Positions 25,901-33,625 of a stretch of 64,000 nt of DNA are shown piece after piece. The stretch is from the NCBI RefSeq assembly GCF_021390435.2, contig NZ_JAJVCN010000002.1, positions 2,542,001 to 2,606,000 of the forward strand, read 5' to 3'. Both the position numbers and the translations under genes were made by a program. Positions within the stretch are counted from its first letter, which is position 1. Each line of letters starts with the position of its first letter. Source of the DNA: Kibdelosporangium philippinense. Its GTDB lineage: Bacteria > Actinomycetota > Actinomycetes > Mycobacteriales > Pseudonocardiaceae. The notes beneath the pieces are model-generated. The model did no database searches. It saw only the letters and a program-made list of their open reading frames with translations, and had not been told where the DNA came from.

Positions 25901-25951
25901 GGTGAAGAGAAGACCCTGGCGCTATTGGCGCGTCTGTCCGAAAAGGGCTGA
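22907..25951 (+). CDS. SARP/AfsR-type transcriptional regulator
   Basis: 1014-residue regulator of the large AfsR-like class, starting at GTG 22907 (VEFRVLGPLEVVVDG). Domains: OmpR-like winged helix (about 1-95), bacterial transcriptional activation domain (about 100-245, ending AEALQVYTDVRQKLVDELGV), NB-ARC ATPase with Walker A GPPGMGKS near 275-282 and VLLVLDDAGS, then TPR repeats to the end (AGYLDSARELAEQALTMHRE). Such proteins activate secondary-metabolite genes in response to unknown signals. An upstream start at 22841 would place coding sequence inside the 22801-22849 hairpin, so it was not chosen. A decayed paralogue follows directly. Confidence 0.9.
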   Translation: MEFRVLGPLEVVVDGRVVPIGSARLRCLLAMLLVRANRFVGFDELVEAIWGDSVPANPRPVVYTCVTRLRAITGATIEVGADGYRIAVNESNVDIKRFESAADSQEADILQEALVLWRGEPFVDVPSDYLHRTVVPALVERRSKALERKLELDVRDGRHDLALPELRDLTSAHPMRERLWALLMLALFKSGRQAEALQVYTDVRQKLVDELGVEPGTELRQAHQAVLSGDQASGWRVECQLPIDIADFTNREAELDQILQTFRPGNTVPILTISGPPGMGKSALMLRAAHRLIDDYPDGQWFLRLNGAGQTPRKANDVLGELLRMIGIDPMAIPANEDERAGLLRSRLAGRRVLLVLDDAGSVQQVAPLLPGRPGSAVLVSSRSELVGLSVLYSGKRLALQPLNRVHARELVASIIGSQRCVQDQAGADELTDLCGRLPLALRIAAANLATRPSLRISRYAEDLRTGDRLAKLATAGDNRLAVRAAFDVSFGTLSETQQRAFSLLGVIPGNDFTLQAAAAVWSCGIDEACDIFDQLVTANLVESQGDDRFRFHDLIRVYAASRSREYDRDEAFRRLADWYLYSVHDAVRLCFATVYMSRLKPHPSDVTPVVFAATDEATRWLELERLNYLAIIEHAAVDGPVRYTWQLTDAARPHMHIGYRVAELDRAAGLGLDMARREGNRRAEAVMLLVLGGSESISGRFDDSIRDLTACRDIAAEIGETGIQASALTSLCAMYGEAAMPEMAVRYGEEALELVNRGVEQGDARRISVLANLGTCYIHRGQLREAVALISEGLRPSSTELRQDRIVDVIVRSYLGIALCEAGDYEEALRQFTFSAESHLRPYVAHDDYTVGPAEVYLAMGDMEKAAERASIALQRAKITGHATYEAKAGIVLGMIALSAGERDEAVAVFRRALDTARAAVARAVEIQALIGLAVASTEEEHCVEALNLARKSGMSLLEAKAMTALAEVRMQAGYLDSARELAEQALTMHREFGARPGEEKTLALLARLSEKG

Positions 25952-26040
25952 TGCCGAGTCCACGAGAGCCGAATCGCGGGCACCGAGCTGAGCTGGTGGT
26001 AGGCAGGTACTTCTAGTGGTGTGATGGCATGAATGGCAGC

Positions 26041-26518
26041 CGAATCTGCTCAGGGTCTTTGGACCAGGGACCGGTTGGCGAAGCTCAAACTCCGTGACGA
26101 CGCGTTCCAGCGGTTGGTCGACTGATATGTCCACCGTGTCCACATTGCTGTCGACCGACTCTTGTTGTCGCCGTGGATGTTTCGGATCGGAAGACTGATG
26201 TTGTCGCCGCTGGCTTCGTAACTAAGGGTGAAGCGGCAGCCAGGCTGATGTCGAATGCGCGAACTATCTCGCGATGATCGCGTACGTGGCCACGAACGGC
26301 CGAACAGGCTCTCGCCAAGCATCGGAGTTCGGCTGCAAGCCGGGCGAGCTCAGAACCCTCACGTTGCTGGAATCATCTGCGATATCAAATTGAGACTTGG
26401 CGCGACCGAAGAGGGCCTGAGCATCGCTGACCAGGCGTTGGCCATGCACCGGGAGTTCGGCTGCGTACCCGGTGAGCGGGAAACGATGGCAGTGGTCAGC
26501 GCAGTGAAAGAGAACTGA
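26041..26518 (+). pseudogene. Decayed remnant of a second SARP/AfsR-like gene
   Basis: Fragments of the upstream SARP can be recognised in order but in different frames. LRDDAFQRLVD, a TGA stop (26123-26125), then YVHRVHIAVDRL, matches DRDEAFRRLADWYLYSVHDAV of the intact gene, the stop replacing its Trp. ANYLAMIAYVA near 26260-26292 matches LNYLAIIEHAA. The 3' part, ending EEGLSIADQALAMHREFG and VPGERETMAVVSAVKEN (stop at 26518), matches ARELAEQALTMHREFG and its C-terminus. Large internal segments are deleted. A 264-base open frame (26255-26518) survives by chance through this region. The stretch 25952-26040 shows nothing else. Confidence 0.75.
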
Positions 26519-26616
26519 AAGCGTGCGGCGTTACGGTCGCTTCTGTAATCCAAAAGGCGGGGTCAGGGCACCGATGTCGCACGTGGGGGTCGGCATCGGC
26601 ACCCGGACCCGCAGCC

Positions 26617-28122
26617 TCATCGCATCAGCCACGCGCGGCACGCGAGTTGCAGTGCGAGTCGTTGCTCCGGATCTGCCAGGTCTACGCCGAGCTGGCGGGT
26701 GATCTTGTTCAGCCGGTAGTGCACGGTCTGCCTGTGCACGCGGAGTACTTCCGCTGCTCTGGCGGGGGAGTTCTGGTGGTCCAGATAGGCCTGCAATGTC
26801 CGGATCGCTTCTTCCGCCGCCGCTGGACCCAGATCGACGAGGGGGGCGAGGAGGTCGTCGACTGACGCCCGTGTGTTGTCCGACGCGTACCACTCGACGA
26901 GCATCCGGTTGAGGCCCAACGCGTCGATCGCCACGACATCCCGCACTGGCTTTGCCTGCCTGGTGACCGCGAGCGCTGCCTTCGCATCCGTTGCGGACGT
27001 CCGCAATCCTTCTGCCTGCCTGTGTACGGCTCCGATTCCACACCGGACGACGATGCCGGGGAAGCGTTTCCTGGCTGCGGAGAGTGCGGTTGTGGCTGCT
27101 GCCAATGCGGTTCGTGCTGCCGCTGGGCCGGGGTCCGCGTCCACACTGTGCACCAGCAGCGGTTCTCCGCCGATTCTTGTGCTGTGCCACTTCGCGTCTA
27201 TCTCCGCACGGACCGCGTGCAGCATTGCCGCGCTGATCGCGTCGACTTGGTCTGCGCTCAAGGTCGAAGCAGAGTCTAAAGAGGACGATAGTTCGAAGCG
27301 TAATACCTGGTGCCAGCCGTCCACCGGCAAGCCGACCGACCTCGCGTGGGATACCAGTTGGACACGCTCGGAGTCTGGTGCCAGCAACAGCTCTCCCAAC
27401 AGGCGGCCGCGGTCAGCGAGCGGGGCGAGCTCTGTACGGCGTTCATCGGCGATTACGCGGGCGTACGCGTCGGCGGTCAAGGTTGCGACGGCGCGGGCGG
27501 CGACGACCCAGGCGCCGCGTGCTTCGTCCGTTACCTCGGCGACGATGAATGTGTCGACGGAACCGTCCACCAATACCGGGGCGGCGGGTTCGCCGTGCGT
27601 TGGTTGGCGCGCGGCGACTGGTGTTCCCAACGCGTCTGACGCGGCTAGCAGGATCCCTGGGCGACGGTCGTGCGTACGCGTCTCCGCCGAGGCGATCAGG
27701 CGTCGGGCCGCGTCGATGCGGGCCAACGCAGATGTGGCGTCTCCCGCCAAGGCCTCTGACACGGCAACAACTAGCCGAGTTGGTTCCAGGTTGACCGGGG
27801 CCAGCAGTAGTGACAGAGCGTTGCGGTTGGCGATCCGCACGGCCGTTGATTCGACCATTGTCGCGTCGATGCCGTTGAGGACGATCGCGCCCACGCCACT
27901 CGCGGTCGCGTCGCGCATCGCGATGTCGAACAGGTGTCCTCTGGCCTGCGCTGATGCCGATGGCAGCACCACGACGAAGCTGTCCCGCGGTACCGATCGC
28001 AGGTCCGTCAGCTTGTCGATGACGCGGATCGAACTGACCGATCGCCCTGGTGACGCCGTCAGGACGGTGAGCTGGTTCAGGTCTGGCCCCGCGAGCAGGT
28101 CGCGGAGCGGAACGTGGCTCAC
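26617..28122 (-). CDS. PucR family transcriptional regulator
   Basis: 501-residue regulator from GTG 28122, with GGAGGAG about 5 bases upstream. The N-terminal half is a PucR-like/purine-catabolism sensor region (PLRDLLAGPDLNQLTVLTA). The C-terminal HTH_30 domain contains TLQAYLDHQNSPARAAEVLR followed by VHRQTVHYRLNKITRQLGVD. PucR-type proteins typically activate purine, hydantoin or related nitrogen-catabolic genes. It is divergent from the DUF917/hydantoinase/NCS1 operon with a 103-base gap, so it very probably controls that operon. Confidence 0.88.
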   Translation of the reverse strand: MSHVPLRDLLAGPDLNQLTVLTASPGRSVSSIRVIDKLTDLRSVPRDSFVVVLPSASAQARGHLFDIAMRDATASGVGAIVLNGIDATMVESTAVRIANRNALSLLLAPVNLEPTRLVVAVSEALAGDATSALARIDAARRLIASAETRTHDRRPGILLAASDALGTPVAARQPTHGEPAAPVLVDGSVDTFIVAEVTDEARGAWVVAARAVATLTADAYARVIADERRTELAPLADRGRLLGELLLAPDSERVQLVSHARSVGLPVDGWHQVLRFELSSSLDSASTLSADQVDAISAAMLHAVRAEIDAKWHSTRIGGEPLLVHSVDADPGPAAARTALAAATTALSAARKRFPGIVVRCGIGAVHRQAEGLRTSATDAKAALAVTRQAKPVRDVVAIDALGLNRMLVEWYASDNTRASVDDLLAPLVDLGPAAAEEAIRTLQAYLDHQNSPARAAEVLRVHRQTVHYRLNKITRQLGVDLADPEQRLALQLACRAWLMR

Positions 28123-28168
28123 TGTGCTCCTCCGTCGCCAGGATTGTTCAGTGGGGATAGCCGGGGCT

Positions 28169-28197
28169 TGGATTCTATTGGGCAAGGACAAATACTC
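28169..28197 (+). promoter_or_regulatory. Candidate sigma-70-like promoter for the DUF917 operon
   Basis: TTGGAT (28169-28174) and AATACT (28192-28197) are separated by exactly 17 bases and point to the first DUF917 gene, whose GTG is at 28226. No Shine-Dalgarno precedes that start, so the leader would be short. The match is moderate and needs a mapped transcription start. Confidence 0.4.
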
Positions 28198-28225
28198 AGA
28201 GTGGCTGTCTTACTACCATTCCCTC

Positions 28226-29317
28226 GTGCGACTTAACGGGGGTTGCCTTGTCGACTTCGCCAGAGGCTGCGACGTACTCGCGGCCGGTGGCGGTGGTTAC
28301 GCGGGGGGAACCGTACCGATGGCGCAGGTCGCATTGGACACACAGGGTCCCGTGGAGATCATCGGCCTCGACGATCTTCCGCCGGATGGCCTAGTGATGC
28401 CGTGCGCTTACCTCGGTTCGCCCGCCGTTTGGGTGGAACGGATTGGTACCGGCCGCGAGAGCATCGCCATCCGCCGTCAGGTCGAACAGCACTTCGGTGC
28501 CGAAGTCGTGGCGATGATGTGCACGGAGATCGGTGGCAGCAACGGCCCCGCGTCGGTGGCGCTGGCGGCGAACGCAGGACTGCCGTTGGCCGACGCGGAC
28601 GGCATGGGGCGCGCCTTCCCCGGCGTCGAGCAGGTCGCGATGCAGGTCGCGGGCGTCCAACCGGGCCCGTCCGTGCTGGCGGACGACCACGATCACGTTG
28701 TCCTGGTTCAAGCCGACACCGGCGACTGGCTGGAACGCCTGGCGCGCAGCGCGGTCACGGCCTTCGGCGACACGGGCGTGAGCTCCGAATACGTGATGAC
28801 CGTCGAACAAGCCAGGACGAGCACGGTCAACGGTTCCATCAGCCGCGCGCTGAAGATCGGCCGCGTGCTCGCGGACTGCACGGGCGTACCCGTGGTGACG
28901 GCGGTGCGGCGGCTGGCGGCCGAGTTCGGCGGGACCTGCCTGATGGAAGGCAAAGTCAGCATGGTCTCGCCGGTCCAGACCAGCACGACGTCGACCTTCG
29001 CGGCGAGCCTGCGGTCCACGGCCTTGCTCGACGGGATCAACAGCGACAGCGGGCGGTGCTTGCGTGTGGAGGTCGGCCACGAGTACCTGGCGATTTTGGA
29101 GGACGGCGAGGTCCGCGCCACGACTCCGGACATCATCACCCTGTTCGATGTCTACAGTGGCGATGTCGTGGCGACGGATTCGTTGCGCTACGGGCAACGC
29201 GTGGTCGTGCTCGCGCTGCCGTGCCCGCCACTTTGGCTTCAGCCCGCGGGTTTGGAACTAGTCGGCCCTAGGGCATTCGGCCTAGACCTTGACTACCATC
29301 CGTTGGCGGGTTCATGA
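28226..29317 (+). CDS. DUF917 (S-methyl-thiohydantoin desulfurase-like) protein, copy 1
   Basis: 363-residue cytoplasmic protein from GTG 28226. The family signature is FARGCDVLAAGGGGYAGGTV near the N-terminus, ADADGMGRAFPGVEQ mid-protein, FGGTCLMEGKVS and a C-terminal PDIITLFDVYSGD with GPRAFGLDLDYHP. A domain of this family (S-Me-THD) was named for desulfuration of S-methyl-thiohydantoins, and family members occur beside hydantoinase genes. The reaction of this copy is not known. A start codon further upstream in the same open frame was rejected because it would run antisense through the PucR gene. The stop overlaps the next ATG (ATGA). Confidence 0.82.
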   Translation: MRLNGGCLVDFARGCDVLAAGGGGYAGGTVPMAQVALDTQGPVEIIGLDDLPPDGLVMPCAYLGSPAVWVERIGTGRESIAIRRQVEQHFGAEVVAMMCTEIGGSNGPASVALAANAGLPLADADGMGRAFPGVEQVAMQVAGVQPGPSVLADDHDHVVLVQADTGDWLERLARSAVTAFGDTGVSSEYVMTVEQARTSTVNGSISRALKIGRVLADCTGVPVVTAVRRLAAEFGGTCLMEGKVSMVSPVQTSTTSTFAASLRSTALLDGINSDSGRCLRVEVGHEYLAILEDGEVRATTPDIITLFDVYSGDVVATDSLRYGQRVVVLALPCPPLWLQPAGLELVGPRAFGLDLDYHPLAGS

Positions 29318-30729
29318 CTGGATACCGGCTTGGCGTTGCCGTTCCTGGCAGCCGGACGTCCGCGGCCATCCTCTCGCCGGATGATCGGATCGTCGTGACG
29401 GTCGAGTGTGCGGCCGACACTCCGGGCGAAGTCATCGACGCGGTCCTGGAAGCCGCGGCACCGCACGGAATCACGGCCAAAGACATCGATCACGTCATGT
29501 TCGCGGTCACGGATCTGCGCGCGCTGAACGGTTTGTCCACCGAGAAGGGCTACTGGCGCGGCTGGCCAGGCCGATTGGCAAAGGTCGCCGCGGTACGGCT
29601 CGGTGCTGCGACAACGTCGGTGCCGCCGTTGACCATGTGGCCGCAGGAGCTGCGTGAGCGCGTGGTGGTGGCGTCGACGTGCCTGTCCGGCGGCGCGATG
29701 CTGGACGGCAGCGACTACGAACCCCTTGACTTCGACGGACTTCTGGCGTTCGCCCGGCAGATCACCCGAACCGTCGGCACTGTCGGAGCCGTCGCGATCA
29801 CCGGGGTATTCTCCTCAGTCACGCCACGGCACGAACTCGCGGCGGCCGAAGTGCTTCGTGAGGAGATGGGCGCGTGTGGGGCCATCCTGTTGTCCCATGA
29901 ATACGGTGGCCTCGGGCTCATCGAGCGGGAGAACGCCACGATCCTGCAGGCCGCGTTGACCGCGCCGGTCGCTGAGGAGGCGGCCAAGCTGCTGACCGAG
30001 GTCAACCAGCGCGGCATGTCCCACGCAGAGGTATTCCTTGCCCGTAGCGACGGGACCATTGCCACGCTTGACAACGCTGTCACCCACCCGTTGTCACTCC
30101 TGGGCGGCACGGATGCGACGTCTGTTGTCGGCGCGGCATTGCTGGCGCAGGAGAAAGACGCGCTCATCGGAATGACCAATGTGGACGGTAGCGTCCGGGC
30201 GGTCTGCGCGCTCACCGACGGCAGTCCACGAATGACAGTCGGGCATACCAAGGTCGCAGGCGTGCCAACGGGTTTGAGTGTTCCCGCGCTCGTGCCGATT
30301 CACGCTTCGGTCGAAGAAGCGATCGACCGGGCCAAGGACGCGCCAGGCGACTTACCGTTGGTCCTAGTTGGACCGGGCGCGCGGACGTTCGTGAAGTCTT
30401 TGTCGCCAAGGATTGTCGGCACCGCGCTGGCTGGGACAGTGAAGGTCGAGTCGCCGGAGAACGCCGAAGCCGCTGCCGCCGTCGGTGCCGCCGCCGCCCC
30501 TGTGGTCGGTGAGGCGCGCCGGATCGTGCCATTGAACAGCCCACGCCTTGAGGAGATCCGAGCCGCCGTACGGGAAGCCGCACGAGCGTCGGCGATGCGG
30601 GCAGGCGCTGACCCCGCGAAGGTCGCGCTCGTGTCGGTCGAGGAGAAACCGCTGGCGTACTTGTCCGAGCCGACCGTGGTGATGCGCGTACGCGCGGGCG
30701 GCCCGCCGAGAGACGGAGGAACCAGGTGA
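29314..30729 (+). CDS. Hydantoinase/oxoprolinase-like protein with degenerate nucleotide motifs
   Basis: 471 residues with the overall layout of hydantoinase A (HyuA_N plus HyuA domains): VFSSVTPRHELAAAEVLREE, HEYGGLGLIERENATILQAA and SDGTIATLDNAVTHPLSLLGG are all recognisable. The ATP-binding signatures are eroded. The first, DVGGTNTD in the paralogue at 32051, reads AVPGSRTS here, losing both Asp residues. The second, DVGGTTADIG, is replaced by a GMTNVDGSVRAV stretch. The protein may be a catalytically dead partner or regulatory subunit. The C-terminus (VSVEEKPLAYLSEPTVVMRV) still matches that of its paralogue. Start overlaps DUF917 copy 1, stop overlaps the permease start. Confidence 0.8.
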   Translation: MTGYRLGVAVPGSRTSAAILSPDDRIVVTVECAADTPGEVIDAVLEAAAPHGITAKDIDHVMFAVTDLRALNGLSTEKGYWRGWPGRLAKVAAVRLGAATTSVPPLTMWPQELRERVVVASTCLSGGAMLDGSDYEPLDFDGLLAFARQITRTVGTVGAVAITGVFSSVTPRHELAAAEVLREEMGACGAILLSHEYGGLGLIERENATILQAALTAPVAEEAAKLLTEVNQRGMSHAEVFLARSDGTIATLDNAVTHPLSLLGGTDATSVVGAALLAQEKDALIGMTNVDGSVRAVCALTDGSPRMTVGHTKVAGVPTGLSVPALVPIHASVEEAIDRAKDAPGDLPLVLVGPGARTFVKSLSPRIVGTALAGTVKVESPENAEAAAAVGAAAAPVVGEARRIVPLNSPRLEEIRAAVREAARASAMRAGADPAKVALVSVEEKPLAYLSEPTVVMRVRAGGPPRDGGTR

Positions 30730-32072
30730 CGCCACAAGACGACTACGCCCTCAGCCGGGTGCCTGAGAAAGCCAGGGTCGGCTGGGGTTGGGTGGCGTTG
30801 CAGCAGTTCGGCCAGATCTCGGACCTGATCACGTTCTCAACCGGCGTGATCCTCGGCGCGGGACTGTCCTTCTGGGGCGCGTTCTGGGCACTGACGCTCG
30901 GATCCGTTGTGCTGGAACTGGTCGCGGTGTTCGTCGGGATCGCCGGCTGCCGTGAGGGACTCTCCACTTCGCTGCTCGCTCGCTGGACGGGATTCGGCCG
31001 CTACGGCTCGGCGCTGCTCGGATTGATCATCTCGATTAGCCTGATCGGGTGGTTTGGCATCCAGAACGGTGTGTTCGCGCTGGGCATGAACGGTCTGGTG
31101 CCAGGGCTGGACGTGTGGGTGTGGTCGCTGATCACCGGCCTGCTGATCACGGTCCTCGTGATGTACGGATTCCGTGTCATCAAGTGGATCGCGGTCGCCG
31201 CGGTTCCCGCGTTCCAGATCGTGATCGCGTACTCCGTGATCACCGAGTTCGGCAAAGTGGACATTGGGGCACTGTTTTCCTCAGGCCCGCTCGGTGAACC
31301 GATGACGATCGCGGCCGGTGCGACTCTGGTCGCCGGTGGGTACATGGCCGGTGCGACGATCATGCCGGACATGAATCGGTTCAACCGCAAACCGGTGGAC
31401 GTGGTGAAGCAGAGCGTCCTGTCGATCACGTTGGGCCAGTATGTGATGGGCCTGATCGGGGTCCTGCTTGCCTACGCTGTCAAGGGTGAAGACGCTGTCA
31501 CGATCCTGACAACCACTGTCGGCGTGGTCGGCGTGATCACCTTGGTCGCCGCGGTCGTGAAGATCAATGACTGGAACCTTTACAGCTCCTCGCTCGGAAT
31601 CACGAACGCGATCGACACGCTGACCGGAATCAAAGTCAACCGAGTCTGGGCCACGCTGGTCATCGGTATCGCCGGGACTGTCCTTTCCGCAGTCGGGATT
31701 CTCGACCGGTTCGTTGACTTCCTGATGATTCTCGGTGTCACGTTGCCGCCGATCGCCGGGATCATCGTCGCCGAGTACTACATCCTCAAACGCTGGCGCC
31801 CGGCGCTCGACGAGTCACGGCAACGCGGTGCGTTGCCCGCGACCGAGCCGACATTCGTACCTGTGACAGTAGTGATCTGGGCAGTCGCGGCTTGGTTCGG
31901 ATGGTGGAGCGAACGCGAGGCACTGGGAATCGGATCGCTGAACTCGTTAGTCCTCGCCGGTGTGCTGTATCTGATAGCGGGAAAGATCGGTTTGGTCCGG
32001 GCTATCAGTGAGGTGCCTGTGGTTGAGACCCCGAAGGGGAAGGAGGAGACGTGCGAATCGGTATCGACGTAG
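30726..32072 (+). CDS. NCS1 family purine/cytosine/hydantoin permease
   Basis: 448-residue membrane protein with about 12 hydrophobic segments, resembling CodB and hydantoin permease Mhp1. The first helices carry GWVALQQFGQISDLITFSTG, and the conserved mid-protein MAGATIMPDMNRFNRKPVDV lies before TM7. NCS1 carriers import nucleobases, allantoin or hydantoins with Na+ or H+. Its position between two hydantoinase-like genes argues for a cyclic amide or thiohydantoin substrate. GTG 30726 is preceded by GGAGG and overlaps the upstream stop (GTGA). Confidence 0.88.
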   Translation: MTPQDDYALSRVPEKARVGWGWVALQQFGQISDLITFSTGVILGAGLSFWGAFWALTLGSVVLELVAVFVGIAGCREGLSTSLLARWTGFGRYGSALLGLIISISLIGWFGIQNGVFALGMNGLVPGLDVWVWSLITGLLITVLVMYGFRVIKWIAVAAVPAFQIVIAYSVITEFGKVDIGALFSSGPLGEPMTIAAGATLVAGGYMAGATIMPDMNRFNRKPVDVVKQSVLSITLGQYVMGLIGVLLAYAVKGEDAVTILTTTVGVVGVITLVAAVVKINDWNLYSSSLGITNAIDTLTGIKVNRVWATLVIGIAGTVLSAVGILDRFVDFLMILGVTLPPIAGIIVAEYYILKRWRPALDESRQRGALPATEPTFVPVTVVIWAVAAWFGWWSEREALGIGSLNSLVLAGVLYLIAGKIGLVRAISEVPVVETPKGKEETCESVST

Positions 32073-33625
32073 GCGGTACGAACACCGACGCGGTACTCCT
32101 CTCTTCAGACAATCGCTTGCTTGCTTCGGTCAAGACGCCGACGACACCGGAGGTCACCGACGGTGTCGCTTGGGCGGTCACGGATCTGCTCGCGGGCGCG
32201 GCCGCATCCGGTGTGATCGAACGAATCGACGACCTGACCGCGGTGATGATCGGCACGACTCATTTCACCAACGCGATCGTGCAGCAGCGCGGCCTCACGC
32301 CCACCGCGGTGGTCCGGCTCGCGCTGCCCGCGACGGGCGCGCTGCCGCCACTGACCGGCTGGCCGCCGGTGCTGCGTGCGGCGATTGGCAAGAAGCACTA
32401 CCTGGTGCACGGCGGCTACGAGTACGACGGTACCGAACTGGCCACAATGGACCCTGACGAGCTCAAGCGGGTCGCCGCGGACGTGGCCGAACGCGGCCTG
32501 CGCTCGGTGGCGATCTCGTCGGTGTTCGCGCCGGTGAACCACGAGATGGAGCTCAAGGCCGCGGAAATCCTCCGCGCTGAAGTGCCCGACCTGCACGTCT
32601 CGTGCTCGCACGAGATAGGCCGGGTTGGTTTGCTTGAGCGGGAAAACGCGACCGTCCTCAACGCGGCCCTGATCGAGTTGGCCGGGCAGATCGCCGACGC
32701 GCTGACCGCGGCACTCCATGGCGCCGGGATCACGGCGCCGCTATTGCTGAGCCAGAACGACGGCACGGTGATGGAGGTCGAATACGCGCGCCGGTTCCCG
32801 GTCGCCACGTTCGCCTCAGGCCCGACGAACTCCATGCGGGGCGCGGCGTTCCTGGCCGGGCTCAGTGACTGTGCAGTGGTCGACGTGGGTGGGACCACTG
32901 CCGATATCGGTATCGTCGCCGCCGGATTCCCACGGGAGGCAGGCGCGGTCACTGAGCTGGCCGGGGTACGGACCAACTTCCGGATGCCTGATCTGTTGTC
33001 GCTCGGCATCGGCGGCGGAAGCCTGGTGCGTGGCACCGACTTCGGCCCGGACAGTGTCGGATACGAACTGACCGAACGCGGGCTTGTGTTCGGCGGCAAC
33101 GACTTGACGCTGACCGACCTGGCTGTCGCGGCTGGCATGGTTGACCTCGGTGACGCGTCGCTGGTGTCGCATTTGGACAAAGTGCAGGTCGCTGCCGTCC
33201 TCGCGATGGTTGGTGACCGGATCGCCGAAGCCGTCGACCGGATGCGGACGTCCGCGGATTCGATCCCGGTCCTTGTGGTCGGTGGTGGCAGCGTGCTCGT
33301 CCCCGATGTCCTTCCTGGACTCGACGACATCCGCAGGCCGGAGAACTTCGCTGTGGCCAACGCGGTCGGCGCGGCGATCGCGGAGGTCGGTGGCGAGGTC
33401 GACCGGGTCGTGTACGTCAGCGAAGGCAAGCGCGACAGGGTTCTCGAAGACGTCAAGGTCGAAGCGATCGAACGCGCGGAAGCGGCAGGCGCGCTGCCCG
33501 ACAGCATCCGCGTCGTCGATGTCGAGGAGGTCCCGCTGGCGTACGTGCCGGGCAACGCCGTACGCGTCCGGGTGAAAGCGATCGGGCAGCTCGACTTGAC
33601 CCGGTTGGGAGCTGGCGATGCGTGA
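32051..33625 (+). CDS. Hydantoinase/oxoprolinase family protein (HyuA-like), canonical copy
   Basis: 524 residues. Both ASKHA-type nucleotide signatures are intact: RIGIDVGGTNTDAVLL at residues 2-17 and VVDVGGTTADIGIV near 277. HFTNAIVQQRGLTPTAVVR and GRVGLLERENATVLNAALIE are family blocks. HyuA enzymes use ATP to open hydantoins or 5-oxoproline; usually a HyuB partner is needed, and none is present in the window. GTG 32051 follows AAGGAGGAG and overlaps the permease 3' end by 22 bases. The stop overlaps the start of DUF917 copy 2. Likely the active enzyme of the operon. Confidence 0.87.
   Translation: MRIGIDVGGTNTDAVLLSSDNRLLASVKTPTTPEVTDGVAWAVTDLLAGAAASGVIERIDDLTAVMIGTTHFTNAIVQQRGLTPTAVVRLALPATGALPPLTGWPPVLRAAIGKKHYLVHGGYEYDGTELATMDPDELKRVAADVAERGLRSVAISSVFAPVNHEMELKAAEILRAEVPDLHVSCSHEIGRVGLLERENATVLNAALIELAGQIADALTAALHGAGITAPLLLSQNDGTVMEVEYARRFPVATFASGPTNSMRGAAFLAGLSDCAVVDVGGTTADIGIVAAGFPREAGAVTELAGVRTNFRMPDLLSLGIGGGSLVRGTDFGPDSVGYELTERGLVFGGNDLTLTDLAVAAGMVDLGDASLVSHLDKVQVAAVLAMVGDRIAEAVDRMRTSADSIPVLVVGGGSVLVPDVLPGLDDIRRPENFAVANAVGAAIAEVGGEVDRVVYVSEGKRDRVLEDVKVEAIERAEAAGALPDSIRVVDVEEVPLAYVPGNAVRVRVKAIGQLDLTRLGAGDA

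Noticed and set aside
26873..28225. Upstream extension of the first DUF917 gene in the same open frame
   Set aside because: It would run antisense through the whole PucR gene and encodes low-complexity Ser/Ala/Arg sequence; the family N-terminus starts near 28226.
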